The notes: a model not told the origin generated them from the letters alone. 64,000 nt of DNA from Ottelia alismoides (GCA_037367405.1 JAZKJV010008265.1:682001-746000); one strand, 5' to 3'; counted from the first letter of the stretch, positions 21,237 to 34,400 are shown. Translations and numbers: made by a program.

Positions 21237-24200
21237 TGATGAATCTACGTTTCATCATCTTTATTCTATAATTTTGGCCTTAAAAACCCTATTAAATGCG
21301 TGTAAATAGCGTTAAATCATGCATTTTATCATTCATGTATTATTGTGTAAATAGTGTATAAAATGCGGTTTTTTTAAGCCAAAATTATAGAATAAAGAAA
21401 AGAAAATAAAAAGAATAAAATATTGTAAATATTTTATGACCCAAAACCCCGAGACCTAGGCATCTCGATGACTAGGTCGACAAGGAATAAAGTAGGTGGA
21501 GATAAGGGCCAAAATACAATAAAAATACCTTTTATTTTATTTATTCTTTATTTATTTTGGGACCTATTTTTGGTTCCACTTTTTATACCTCAAATAAAGA
21601 AACTTTGTATATGAATGTTGTAGATAATTAAATAAAGAAAAATAAAAATTTGATTTCACTAAAAAATAATGTACAGATAAAAAGTTATGGTTTAAATAAA
21701 AATCCAGAATCCCAACTTCGCAGACCTGTATCTCCCTAATAAAAACTCGAAATGCGTCAAACTCATGTTTAATTGTACATAATTTAAAATAAGCTATTTA
21801 ATGGCGGTGGTTTTGCATTTGGCGGAGCTACGGTTTGAATGTTGAGTTTTGGAACCCCTATTGTATACTTGTACAGATTAAAATATTCATTTTTTTTATT
21901 ATTCATTATTTTCATAATCTTATATTTTTATAATTCTGTGCATATTACTTATAATAAATATGTGTATTAAAATCAGAATAAAAACACAAAGAAAACGTAA
22001 GAATAAAATACCTGTAGATAATACATAGGTATAAGACCTATAAGTATAACTATATAAACCATACGTTTATTTTATTAAGTGTACAAAATACCTCAAAGAA
22101 ATACAATAAAAATATAATTAAGAGTATAAAAATATTTAATAAATTTATAAAATAATACACAAAAATAAATAAATTAAATATACAGAATAAAAATAAAATA
22201 CTTAAATATATAGATAAAGATACCTACAAAGGGTATAAATGGTAACTTGTAATTATTAATCTTGAAAAAATAAATAAAAATTACCATAAAATAATTTATA
22301 AAATAATAAATATTATTTTTTTAATAACCTAAAATTAATAAATTCAATTACTATTTTTTAATGATTTTTGAATTACTTTCTAGGGTTTTTCCTGGTAGGT
22401 CCACGTGGACCCACCAGGTTGGTCTGACAGTTGACCGAGGTCAACTGTCTGACCTCCTCTTGTAGTTGTGTTAGAACATGGTTTTGGCTCTACTTTGTGG
22501 AGTTTTCAAGGTCGAGTCTTTCATCTATTTGCAACGATTCCTTCTGCAACATTGATCCTCGGTCATCCAGCATACACGCCCATAGGTCTTCTTCGACTTT
22601 CGGGTCGTTGAATCGCCATGACACCTCGTTTTTCTCGCCGCCAGAGCCACCTCCTTCAAAAGCCCATCCGACTTCATTTTGAATTTGAACCCTCTTTGAC
22701 CACTTTTCTCCCTATCTTTGTCGAGCTCTGGATCGGACTTGGTGATAGCAAGTCCTCCAGCTCTTCTTAGGCGAGGATAGCGACCGGGAGGCGCTCCACC
22801 CCATCTCTGGCCAAGTGGTCGTGAGGTCTTATCTCTTGGCTTTTCCCAGCCAATCGAGGTCATCTTTGTTTGTTTTTATTTATTTTTTTCTTTGCAGTAG
22901 ATTAGCTATAGTGTAATCTTTTAGTTCATACTTTCATTGGTTTGATTTTCGCTCGATTCATCATCCGCTACCCCCCTCGCCAGAGCTCGTTCCGGTGAGT
23001 CCCTACTCACGCCATTCACCACTCAACTTGCCTGTGCTCGCCCTGGGAATTATCCTCTTTCATTGTGCGCTTTCATTTGTAGGTCCCAGATGTAGAAGGA
23101 CCCCGGCTGGGGTCGTTTTTGACGAGAGCCGAACCTCCTGGAGCTCTTCCCCATCTTCATTGTCGTGGTGGTGCTCCAGCGGGCCAACTGCCATTTTGAA
23201 GTCGCCAATCGCTAGGGAAGGCGTCCAGGATCCTTCTGGGCATTTTGGAGGAGTCGCGAACGCCTGGGGGAAGTGGTAGTCATCGGAGAAAGCTCAACCA
23301 CCCGTTGTTCTTCCCTGGTTCTTGTTGCGCTCCTCTGGGCCATCGATCTCGCCCAGTTCTTGGCAGAGTACAACCACCGTCAGATGAGCCCCAGCATCCA
23401 CCATCATATCTTTAGAGGCTTCTAATCTTCACCGTTGGTTGCCGAAGCGGTATCGGGTGCTAGATCATCGACACGTGGATTAGTGGGAGAGATCCCGTCG
23501 TCCGCCAGCACCCTTGCCTAGGTATTTTGCGAATTCTCTCCAGGGAGTTTTTGTATTTAATATTTAACCATAAAGCTTTCCTCGACCTTTAAATATTTTT
23601 GTAATCGTTACACTTGGAACCACGTACCTTCTAGTTATTACAAGTATGCCCCTACCAGGCGTGCGTGCCTAGTCACGTGGGCTTGGCGTTTTTGCGAAGA
23701 TCCCCTGGGAGTTTGGGGTATTTCTTTTTGGTCCGGGAAGTTTTTAATTCAGTTATATATTTCTGGTGTTTTTGCGCATAAGCCCCTGGATGTTTTACTA
23801 TTTACAAAATTACCCCTGCCAGCTTGTATTTTCTTTATGTTTCCTCTATTTTTTGCATGCATTTATATAACTCCAAAAATCACCAAAAATTTACCATACA
23901 TTCCTGTTGCATTATAGATTCACAGCATATTTTAATTTTCACATATTTATTGCATTTTTAATATTTATAAAAATTAAAAAACAACCATTTTCTTCACTGT
24001 TAGCATTATAAAATCCATAAAAAAATATAAAAACACCTCAGAAAATTCCCAAAAAAATATATTTTGTGTCTTTTTGTGTGTTTTAACTTCTATCCAAAAA
24101 TCACTAAAAAAATATGAAAGAAAATTCCTAAAAATTATAAAAACTCTAAAAACCTTCATAAAAATTTAGAAAATTCATAAAAAATATAAAAACTGTGTTT

Positions 24201-24882
24201 TCTTTTTCTGAATTTTCTTTATTTTAATATCTTTAATTTAAAATTAATTTTGGAAATTTTTATCACTGTTTACTATTTTTCATTCCCATTTTAGTTTCAT
24301 ATCTTTATTTTATCCACTATTTTCAGTATTTTTGACTTTAAAAATACCAAAAAATTAAGAAAAATCTAGAAAAATCACAAAATATTAGAAAATTATAAAA
24401 AGACCAAAACATTTTATTTCCTGATTTTCGAGCATTTTTACTTATTTTTATAAATACCTTATCTTCATCTTTCTTACTTTATTTATATATTCTATTTATA
24501 GAAAAAAAGAAAATAAAATATAAAATATAAAAAGAAAATATAAAATCAGAAACTTAAAAATCAAAATATAAAAATATAAAATTAAAAATAAAATCAAAAA
24601 ATATAAAATCAAATTCCCACAAAAAATAGCATAAATAGACACTGATCACAGTCACCGTTCTACCTGTCTGCTCCCTGTGTTCGAACTCTACACGTACTTG
24701 CACCTATACACATCTTGTTGTAGAGTTATAATAAATTTTAACTCCACACATTCAATTTGATTGTCTTATTTGATTGTTGTTGGTTAATTGTTGTTTTAAT
24801 CTGGATTTCGTGCGGTCGCCACAGCGACTTTGTCTCCGCCTTGTGTGAGACATATTTATACCGCCGATTTTTGGGTTAAACA
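21237..24882 (+). repeat. NA-1 3' LTR
   Basis: Partner of 11694-15332, with the same start TGATGAATCTACG and end GGGTTAAACA. The inverted repeat corresponding to 12840 is at 22391-22418 and here contains CACGTG at its centre, with one mismatched pair in the arms. Confidence 0.93.
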
Positions 24883-25490
24883 AAGGCCCTTAGCTCACGT
24901 AAAGATCCCAAATCATCCACCACCGACCCAGAATTGGCGAAATTATTCTCCAATATTGTGATTGAGATCCCTCTTCTGAAGGCGCTTGAGCAGGTTCCCA
25001 CCAACTCAAAATTTTTGAAAGAAAAATGCACGCATCGGAGCGATCTAAGAAGAAGAAAAATAATGAGAAAGAAGAGGAACGACATGTGCTTCCTCGAGCT
25101 ACATCCAATGTTATCTCCTCACTCCTCTCCCATAAGATGAAGGACCTTTTGACACCTTTAGTGCGATGTACGATTGGTAATATGACTTTTGAGTGCACCC
25201 TCTTTGATAATGGTGGCTCAATCAACCTCCTCCCTACTGCCATTTTGTGGCAGTTTGATTTTGGAAAGCTAAAGCCAGTCTCAATGATTTTACAGATTGT
25301 AGATCAATCTGTTAGGAGACCACAAGGACTTTTGGAGGATGTTATTGTGACGGTCCAAGGGAAGCAGTTCCCTGTTGATTTCATAGTTATGGAGATGGAA
25401 CCCACTAAGACCTTGCCCTTTCTCTCTACAACCAAAGCCCACTTCGACTTTGAGTTGGGAAAAGTTGAATTCAAGGTCAACGTTTAGATC
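24883..25490 (+). pseudogene. Ath-1 protease (broken)
   Basis: This continues the gag-pol cut at 11693. DPELAKLFSNIVIEIPLLKALEQVP is followed by a frameshift near 25025 and then the aspartyl protease LFDNGGSINLLPTAIL. Compared with Ath-2 (LLDNGASINLLP) the Ala after the catalytic triad is Gly. The second half is damaged: the ILGRPF flap-side motif is missing, apparently by a small deletion around 25415-25430, and a TAG follows at 25486-25488. Confidence 0.85.
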
Positions 25491-27180
25491 ATTCCTGTCA
25501 ATCTTGTCGTCCCCGCCGGTCATGAGACTCTAGATGATGAATGTGGATGGATAGAGGAGTGTTCCTATTTGGACACCGAGATTGTTCTTGCTTATGTGGC
25601 ATCTAACCCACTCGATGCCACTATTTCTCTGGCTGACGCAATTGAACATGCAGAAAACACACAATACTGGTTTGAGTGTTTGGACTCGACTCCCGTCTCT
25701 CACGATGAGATTTTATGCAAATAAGATATGGCTTGGGATGAGTTGGTTGCAGAGTTGTGTGCTTTGTCGTCTATGGTCATGCCCATGATGAGTCCACCCT
25801 TTGAGATAAGAAACCCTTCTGGGGGTATTCATTATCTCAATTCCTTTCTGATAGTGACCTTTCTCACATTGCAAGGAAGGTACCTGATATGTTTACTTTG
25901 ATGGAGTATTGCAGACAGAGTCAGTTAACTTGACAATCAGGTCACCGTGAGCCTTCATCATTGGCTCCATTAGTCCAGGTTGACCCTTCACTAGCCTCAC
26001 TATTGATTAGTCAGAAACTTGATGTGGACCTAGTGAAGCATTGCATAGAGATCAAGACTGATGGGATTCCAGAACTGCAGCGCCTGATCCCTAATGCCTC
26101 TCCCCCTGTTTCCCCTGTAACTCTCATAGAGGTTGTATATTCTAATCACCCCATTGCTAAAAATTTGTATTTCTCAGACTTGTTTGATAAGCCCATCACT
26201 ACTCGTCAAGTTGAACTGAAACCTCTTCCAAAGGACCTCAAGTATGTTTTTCTTGGCTCAGATCAAACGTTTCCTGTGATTATAATTGACCATTTAGAGG
26301 ATACACAGGAATCTAGGCTTATTGGGGTTCTTAAAAGAAATTCAAGGGCTATTTGATGGACTATCTCTGATATAAGAGGAATTAGCCCTTCTTACTGTAC
26401 ACACCAGATCTTCTTGGTAGATGATGCCAAAACTTCTCGGGAGCCTCGGAGGCGATTGAATCCCAATTTCCAAGAAGTTATTAAGGTGGAAATATGCAAA
26501 TGGATGAGCGTAGGGATTATTTTCCCCATCTCTGATAGTAAGTGGGTTATCCCCCTTCATGTGGTTCCCAAGAAGGCTGGCCTCACTGTGGTTCAGAATG
26601 ACCGAGGGGAGGATATCTTAACCCGTGTTGCCACATCTTGGTGGGTTTGCATAGATTACAGGAAGCTGAATAAAGCAACCCGAAAAGATCACTTTCCTCT
26701 TCCTTTCATCGATTAGATTGTCGAGAGATTGGCATGAAAGAAATACTTTTGTTTTCTAGATGAATATTCGGGTTATAATTACGTTGCGGCCGCTCCTGAC
26801 GACCAAGAGAAGACGACCTTCAGCTGTCCATTCGGGACATTTGCCTTCCGGCGAATGCTCTTTGGCTTATGCAATGCACCAGCTACATTCCAAAGATGTA
26901 TGCTGGCTATTTTTTCGGACATGGTGGGGGAATTTATGGAAATTTTAGGGATGATTTTTCTATCTTCAACGAATCATTTGATGAGACCCTAGTGTTTTTG
27001 GAGAGGGTAAAGAAATGCATTGATGTTAATCTTGTGTTGTCTTGGGAGAAATCACATTTTATGGTTAAGCAAGGGATAGTGCCGGGACATATTGTGTCCA
27101 AAAGAGGGATGGTGGTTGACCCATCCAAGGTAGAGACCGTTACACACATACATCCTCCTACAAACGTCAAGGCAATATGA
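25491..27180 (+). pseudogene. Ath-1 protease-RT linker and reverse transcriptase (broken)
   Basis: The linker keeps VELKPLPKDLKYVFL. RT begins near 26380 (CTHQIFLVDDAK) and runs through SREPRRRLNPNFQEV, CIDYRKLNKATRKDHFPLPFID and FCFLDEYSGYN (first catalytic Asp present) to CPFGTFAFRRMLFGLCNAPATFQR. The F-M-D-D box is damaged: after GEFMEIL the frame shifts and only DDFSIF survives in the next frame. Stops at 26354, 26714-26716, 26735 and 27178-27180 confirm inactivation. The sequence is Athila-like (LSWEKSHFMVKQGIV). Confidence 0.9.
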
Positions 27181-27760
27181 TTGTATTTAGGGCACGCCGG
27201 CTTTTATCGACGATTTATATTAGATTTTGCAAAAATTTCATGTCCCTTGACTCAATTGTTGGAGAAGGATCGTGATTTTGAGATGTCTGAAGAAGCACTT
27301 CAATCCTTTGAGATTTTGAAGCGGGTCGTCACTGAGGCCCCAATTTTACAACCCCCGATTGGACGTTAGATTTCGAGATCATGTGTGATGCATCTGAATA
27401 TGTAGTCGGGGCGGTTCTTGGGCAGAGGAAGGATGGAAAGCCATATGCCATTCACTACGCCGACAAGACATTGGATGAGGCCCAACGTAATTATACTATT
27501 ACTGAGAAGGAACTGCTGGTTGTAGTATTCTCTTTGGAGAAGTTCCGTTCGTACTTGGTAGGAGCTCATGTTATCATTTTTTCTGATCATTCGGCTCTCA
27601 AGTACTTGTTAATAAAGAAAGAATCTAAGCCAAGACTTCTGAGATGGATCCTGCTTCTGTAAGAATTTGATATTGAAATAAAAGATAAGCCATGAGTAAA
27701 AAATGTGGTGGCGGATCATCTCTCTCGGATTCCTTCTCTCCCATCATATGAGTCTTTCAT
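27181..27760 (+). pseudogene. Ath-1 RNase H (broken)
   Basis: The connection LGHAGFYRRFILDFAKIS is followed by [38 protein letters not shown] and [10 protein letters not shown], which keep the acidic residues D, E and D. Frameshift and stop near 27367 and a TAA at 27660-27662 break it. [10 protein letters not shown] marks the link to integrase. Confidence 0.9.
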
Positions 27761-29095
27761 TGATGCCACTCCACTCCTATCACTACCCAATTTCCTTATG
27801 AGTCCATTCTCACCATCAACCAGCTACCTTTGTGAGCTGATATGGTGAATTTCCTTGCCACTTCTCGTCTTCCAGATCACTAGCCCAAGACCAAGAAGGA
27901 AAAATTTTGATCTGATTCTCATTGGTACCACTAGGAGGACCCCATCCTTTTTAAGGAAGGGGTTGATTGCATTTGGAGAGATTGCATTCTGGAGTCTAAG
28001 ATACTGAGTATCCTTACCCACTGCCACATTGTTGGGTGTAGAGGGCATCACTCTGGAAAGCGTACTGCAGCCAAAGTCTTACAGTCTGGTTTCTTTTGGC
28101 CGATCCTATTCGGTGATGCCCACAGTTTTGTGAAGGCATGGTCCGCTTGTCAGACCACTGGAGGAATGTCTAGATGAGATATGATGCCCCTCACTCATGT
28201 GCATGTGGTCGAGGTTTTTGATGCTTGGGGAATATATTTTATGGGCCCTTTCATGGTATCTCAGGGATTCCAGTACATCTTACTGGCAGTAGACTACGTC
28301 TCCCACTGGGTAGAGGCAATTCCCGCTCGCACTGCTGACAATGCGATTGTCACTAAGTTCCTCAATAACCTATTCTCGTGCTTTGATTTGCCCAAAGTGG
28401 TCATTAGTGACAGTGGTACTCATTTTTTGAATGCCTCGGTGCAACAGCTCTTGTATAATAATGGAGTTGAACAAAGAGTCGCGACACCATACCATCCCTA
28501 GTCGAATAACATGGCTGAGCTTTCCAACAGAGAAATAAAGACCATTTTGATGAAGATAGTCCAGTCTAATTGGAAAGATTTGTCTCAACATCTTCCCACC
28601 GTACTATGGGCATACCGTACAGCTTTTCGTACACCTCTTGGTATAAGCCTATTTCGTATAGTGTATGAGAAACCATGTCATATCCCAGTAGAAATTCACC
28701 ACAAGTCTGAATGGGCAATTTGAAAATGTAACTTGGATCATGACGAAGCTGGAAAGAAGAGGCTTTTGGATTTGAATGAGCTTGAAGAGTTGCGAGTAAA
28801 GGCATATTCCAATGGTTTGACTTATAAAGCCAAAATCAAATAATGGCACGACACTCACATCTCACGGAAATATTTTAGTATCAACCAAAAGGTTTGGGTA
28901 TTTGATTCTAAGATCAAAATCTTCCCCGGAAAACTCCGTTACAAGTGGAAAGGTCCCTACACCATCTTGAATATCTATAATAACGGATCTGTTGATATCT
29001 TTGACCCCTCCACTTCATCTTCTTTTCGGGTCAATGGGCAGAGACTCAAGCCAGTCATTGAACCCGACGACCCTTTCCTGTGGCCGAATCCCTAA
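27761..29095 (+). pseudogene. Ath-1 integrase (broken)
   Basis: The zinc-binding region HCHIVGCRGHHSGKR ... SACQTTG retains its His/Cys order. In the core, the first catalytic aspartate is replaced by Tyr (GIYFMGPF), while the second (ISDSGTHF) and the Glu of AELSNREIK remain. The C-terminal part reads VWVFDSKIKIFPGKLRYKWKGPY and ends in PFLWPNP with TAA at 29093-29095. At least four in-frame stops occur between 28170 and 28850. No env-like ORF follows. Confidence 0.9.
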
Positions 29096-30835
29096 TTCTT
29101 CAGGAGCTCTAAACCTGAACGCCAAGCTGAGGCGTAAAACAAGCACTTATGGGAGGCACCCCATCTCTATTTTTCTTGTATATATTGTATATTCTCTTTT
29201 CTATTTTTCTTTACTTCCATGCTAACTACATTCTCTTGTGACTCAGTATTAGATAAGCATGGGGGTATTCCTCTTTCCATTTCTCCTTATAAATCATACA
29301 AAATAAATAAAATTAAAAAAAGTTTTTTCTTCTCTCTTTCTACGTTCATGTTTAAGGAGGTCGTGTTTTCTACCATGAGGACATGGTTTTATTTAAGCAT
29401 GGGGGGAGGTCTTCTATCTTTTTATATATCCTAAGCCTTTTGTAATCTCTTTCTTGTATATATATGTATGTATCACTATGTTTATATATATATATAGATA
29501 TATATATATATATATAACTCCAAAAAATGTAAAAAGTTTTCAAAAAAACTTATTCAAAATCGAAAATATGTATATATTAAAAAAAGATGCATATAAAAAA
29601 ATCATTAATAAAGGGAAAATATACACAAAATTTTAAAAATTAAAAAAAGAGAAAAATCCAAAAATAAATGCATAGACCTAAAAATACATATTTTCAAAAA
29701 TACAAAAAAAATCATCAAAATTTCTTTGTACATACCTCCTCTTCCTTGTGAGAGTTTGGACCAAGATTTGAGTCAAAGCTTAAAGAGATAGAGTTTGATC
29801 TTGACTTTAATCTACCTAATTTCTTGAGAGACTTAATAGGTTTGAGAATTCACATCCTTCAGGTCTTCTTGACTTAATTCTCCAAGTCCGCAATCTTTAT
29901 GCAGATTTTGACTCCCCATGTCTAAGTTGCTCATTTTTTAGAAGAATTGTAATACTCTTTGATGATTGATATACTTGAACTTAATTCACATGCACGTGGA
30001 TAAACACACATTGGATGTGTGAAAGCTATTGCAATTATGAGTGGTATCTAAATGGATCCTTATCTCGCAGCATGGACGTCTAAAGATCGTAATGTGTGGG
30101 TTGAAATAAAGCTTCAGATGAGGAATAGTCAGTTGGCAAAATCTTCTTCTCCTCCACCAAATAGAGAACAATGCTCAAATCTTGTCCACATAAAAAAATT
30201 TAAAAAGAGCGGGAAAAAGATTTTATACCCGTATGAAGCCATGTTTAAAAAAAAAGAAAAAGAAAAAAAAAGAAAATGGAAAAGAAAGATAGAGAGAGAG
30301 AGAGAGAGATAAAGCAACCAAGCAGAAGCCGGCATTTCTTTTCTGTGAGACTTGGTTACGCTGGCAAAGTTCAAATTGAGAGATGTCGCTACAATGGTCA
30401 CACTCCAAATAACTACTTCTTCGTATCTTTTTCTTTGGCCAACTGACCCGAACTTAGAAGGAATTACCCCGCTCGACGAGGAAAGAGTAGCTAGAGAGGG
30501 AATCCAAGGGTGCTAGGCATGGTTGCATAAGTTTTTGTCTTTCTAAGAGAAAAGAGATACCTATTCACACTCACAAGTTCAAGTCCGACTCATATATCAT
30601 AAGAGGATGTGATTATTGATCAAATGAGCTGAATTGACTAAGGAGTCAAACCTGCATAAAGATTCGTGGAACTTGGAGACTGTTGTATCTGAAATCTTGA
30701 GACTACGCGAGTCTCGAACACAATATGAATCCAAAGGTCAAATCAAGCTTTTCTCTTATTCTTTGTACAAAACTTGGTCTCAGCTTCCACGTAGGAATCT
30801 TCTTTGGATTGTCCTGTTAGGGATTAGCAAAGTTT
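29096..30835 (+). other. Ath-1 3' noncoding tract with extra PPT-like motifs
   Basis: No sense ORF of note. AAGCATGGGGG occurs at 29255-29265 and 29395-29405 in addition to the genuine PPT at 30836. A (TA)n run lies at 29482-29516 and a (GA)n run at 30289-30310. From about 30050 to 30830 the tract aligns loosely with the 3' noncoding blocks of the NA elements. Confidence 0.7.
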
Positions 30836-30848
30836 AAGCATGGGGGTA
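30836..30848 (+). other. Ath-1 polypurine tract
   Basis: AAGCATGGGGGTA lies directly before the TGATGAAATC start of the 3' LTR. The preceding GGGATTAGCAAAG parallels GGGACTAGCAAAGG before the NA-1 PPT. Confidence 0.8.
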
Positions 30849-31461
30849 TGATGAAATCAAATCTCATCATTATATTTTAAGTCAAATGTACCCCTATTAA
30901 TGATAAAAATATGTCAAACTACCTTGAGACATGTGCTAAATTCCTTAATGAGGATGAGTTTTATTTTAAGTTAGCAATCCAAATAACCTTCTCAATATCA
31001 TTGACTTTTATAATAATATTTAGTGTATTAGATTATCCTAAAGTCTAGAATAACATTCGATCTTATAATATTAGAAAGTGAGATTACATTGTTTCTTCCA
31101 ATCACGTGGATGTATTCCATTTGTTTCAATCAATTAAAAGTCCACTATCCCCTCTCATCTTGTATTCTCTGAACTGACGCCCACGTCCTATGCACACCAT
31201 TCATTTCTTTACCGTAGGATATGATCTAATGACAACCTTTACATTTAGGTAAGGGCACCCCGCGCCCCACACCCTACTAGGGTTGCTGACACCCATTTAT
31301 CCACAAACTCCATCATCCATCACAACAGTTATCAATGGGTTCTCTTCTTCTTCGTCAACGACGGTTGTGCAGAAACCGTCATCCACTCCAACACCTCTCA
31401 TCTCATGTGGGTGGCACACCACTCACGATTGGTTTTCCTATCTCAGTTGTGCACAAGCCTC
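30849..31461 (+). repeat. Ath-1 3' LTR, first 613 bp
   Basis: It begins TGATGAAATC. From 31288 it matches window position 1 onward. NA-2 interrupts it after GCCTC (31457-31461); the rest of the LTR is not found downstream in the window. Confidence 0.85.
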
Positions 31462-34400
31462 TGATAATCGAGGTTTGGCGAGGGTCTAAAGTAGTCCACA
31501 CAAGGCGGGACCACGATGTCGTTGAGCGTCCGCTCACGAAACCTCAATCAATCAACAATTAACCCACAACAGAAACCAGGCAATGAAAAATGGTGCGGAG
31601 TTAAAATTTATTATAAATCTACAACAAGATGTGTATAGGTGCAAGTATGTGTAGAGGTGGAACACAGGGAGCAGACAGGTAGAACGAGGCAAAATGCTCA
31701 AAATGTGAGTGTGATCAAGTGTCTATCTATGATATTTTTTGTGGGTTTTTAATTTTATATTTTTTATTTAATTTTTAATTTTATTTTTTTAATTTTGATT
31801 TTTAATTTATTGATTTTGTATTTTCTTTTTATATTATATACTTTTATATTTTCTTTTTCGATAATAGAATATATATACAATATAAGAGATAGAGGAATAG
31901 AGTATATATAAAAATAAGTAAAAATATTCAAAAATTAGGAAGTAAAATATTTTTAGGCTTTTTATAATTTTCTAATGTTTTTGAGATTTTTCTGGATTTT
32001 TATGATTTTTTTGGTATTTTTAAAGGTAAAAATACTAGAAAACAGTGAACTAGGTGGCTGGCTGAAACTAAAATGGGAATGAAAAATACTAAACAGTGAC
32101 AAAATTTTCTTAAATTAATTTTAAATTAAATATAACAAAATAAAGAAAATTTAGCAGGAGAAAACACAATTTTTAGATTTTTTTATGAATTTTTTATATT
32201 TTTTTGAAGGTTTCTAGAGTTTTGTAGATTTTATGGGTTTTCTTTTATATTTTTTATGATTTTTGGTCTGAAATTAAAACACATAAAAATATGCAAAATA
32301 TAATTTTTTGAGGAATTTTTTGGGGTGTTTTTATAATTTTTATGGATTTTATAATGCAAATAGTGCTGAAAATGAATGTTTTTGGGTTTTTATAAATATT
32401 AAAATACAATAAAAATAGAAAATAAAAATATGACTTTAAACTAATATGCAACAGGAACTTATATTGATTTTTGTGGAATTTTTGGGTGTTTAGAGATGCA
32501 TGCAATAATTAGAGGAAACATAAAGAAACTACAAGCCTGGAAGGGGCATTTTAGTATTATCGAAAAAATCCACGGGCTTGAATTTTCAGAAAATATATAA
32601 CTGAAACATAAACTTTCTTGACCAAACACCAATAGCAAAAACCGCCAGGATGCCCTTGCAAAGAGCCCACCTTGCACGCGCGATGCACGTGCCTGGGGGG
32701 GGCTAATATCTAATATGCCAAAATGTTGAGGGCTGGTATGCAATAATGCCAATAACTATAGAACTGCATATCAAAGTTCATAGAGTTAAAACAAAATAAC
32801 CGAACGTCAGGGGGTCCTGCGCAAAATTTCCAGGCCACGTGCGCAAAGCACATGACCTGGAGGGGACGAAGGGTTAATATTACAAAACTTGGGGGCGCAA
32901 ATGCAAAAATCCCATAAATACTTGGCTTATAGATGAAGGTTTAAGTCTTATTAAACAAATTACGAAAACAAGTTGGGTAAGATGCAAAATTACCCAGGGT
33001 CTTGGCGCGATCGAACGGTGGGTTTTATCCCACTTAAACACGTGTCAGCACAGGGTACGTTGATAACGCTTCGGTGAGGACGGTAGGGATTAGACCTTGA
33101 CTGAAGATCGAACGGTGATGGAGCGACAAGATCTAACGGTAGCTGTACTCCGCTAAGAATTGGGCGAGATCAACGGCCCAGAGGAGCGCAGCAAGAACCG
33201 GCGAAGAACAGTGCGTGGATGGGCTTCCTCCGATGACTACCACGTCCCCCAAGCGTGCGTGACTCCTCCAAAATGCCCAGAAGGCACCTGGGCGCCTTCC
33301 CTAGCGATTGGTGGCTTCAAAATGGCGGTCGGCCCACCGGAGCACCACCACGGCGATGACGAAAGGGGGAAAGCTCCAGGGAGTCGGCCTTTGTCAAAAA
33401 CGACCCAAGGAGGGGGTCTCTTTGCTCCTGGACCCTACAAAATAAGCGCACAACAACAGAGAGGGATCCAGGACAAATCGTGGTGGTTGGGTCGGTGTTT
33501 GGCGTAAATAGGCGCTCGCCGGAGCTTGCTCCGGCGAGGGGGAATATGGTGAGAAAGTAATCGCGATTCGAGCTAATAAGAGGCTGAGATGAAACATGGC
33601 ACTACAACTAACCTAAAACGTGAAAAAGACAAAGAAAAATGGAATAAAAACTACCTCGATTGGATGGAAAACCAAGAGGAGGAGAACCTCACGGCCGTCG
33701 GCCGGATATGGGATGGAACGCCGCCTTGCGCCCTCGCCTGGCCTCGCCTGAGGGGGCAGGAGAGCCTCTGTCACATGCCTCAATCCAGAGCTCCCAGGGC
33801 TAGGGAAAACTTGGTCAACAAGGGGGTTCAAAGCAAGAATGGAAACTCGGATGGCTTTTTGAACGAGTGGCGAACAGGCTTGAAGATCGAGAGATATTGG
33901 GCGATTCAACGATCCAAAGCTCGAAGTTATCATAGGGTGTGTATAATGGATGCACAAGGATCAAAAGTTGTGAAGGTCGCATCGCCAAAAGATGAAAGAC
34001 GCACCCTTGAAAGAAGCAAGAAAATAGGTCAAAACGCAGGTCTGACACAGGCCAGACCTCGGTCAAAGAGTTGACCGAGGTCAACCACGGGGCAAATCTG
34101 GTTGGTCCACGTGGACCAACCAGAAAAAACCTTGGAAAAAAGCCTTGTAAAATCAATTAAAAATAGCAAATTAATTTATTAATTTTTATATATTAAATAA
34201 AAAATGTTTATTATTTTACGAATTAATTTATGGTAATTTTTATTTATTTTTTAGAGGTATTAATTACAAGCTTCCTTATAGGTATATTTATCTATGTATT
34301 TTAAGAATTCATTTTTATTTTGTGTTTTTAATTTATTTATTTTTTTTATTATTTTATAAATTTATAAAGTATTTTTATAAACTTTAATATATTTTTATTT

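Larger units (their letters stand above)
11694..24882 (+). mobile_element. NA-1: non-autonomous Athila-related LTR retrotransposon
   Basis: Two 3.64-kb LTRs flank 5.9 kb that hold a tRNA-Asp PBS, a leader, a short gag-like ORF, a protease-like ORF, a stem-loop array, conserved noncoding blocks and a PPT. Nothing resembles RT, RNase H or integrase. The flanking 5-mers are GAGGC (11689-11693) and AAGGC (24883-24887), a target duplication with one change, and the Ath-1 reading rejoins across it. Two partial relatives, NA-2 and NA-3, are in the same window. Confidence 0.9.
1..31461 (+). mobile_element. Ath-1: decayed Athila-type Ty3/gypsy retrotransposon, host of three nested insertions
   Basis: The order is partial 5' LTR, tRNA-Asp PBS, leader, gag, protease, RT, RNase H, integrase, noncoding tract, PPT, partial 3' LTR. 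Tek-1 (3138-10558), NA-1 (11694-24882) and NA-2 (from 31462) interrupt it. The pieces rejoin when the insertions are removed: the gag homology stops at 3137 and resumes at 10559, and the gag/protease linker stops at 11693 and resumes at 24883. The protein pieces match those of Ath-2 in this window, and the RT and PBS type are those known for the Athila lineage. Many stops and frameshifts make it non-functional. The upstream part of the 5' LTR lies outside the window. Confidence 0.9.

Noticed and set aside
29096..30848. possible env-like gene after Ath-1 integrase
   Set aside because: Some Athila elements have one, but no sense ORF with signal peptide or transmembrane segments is present here.
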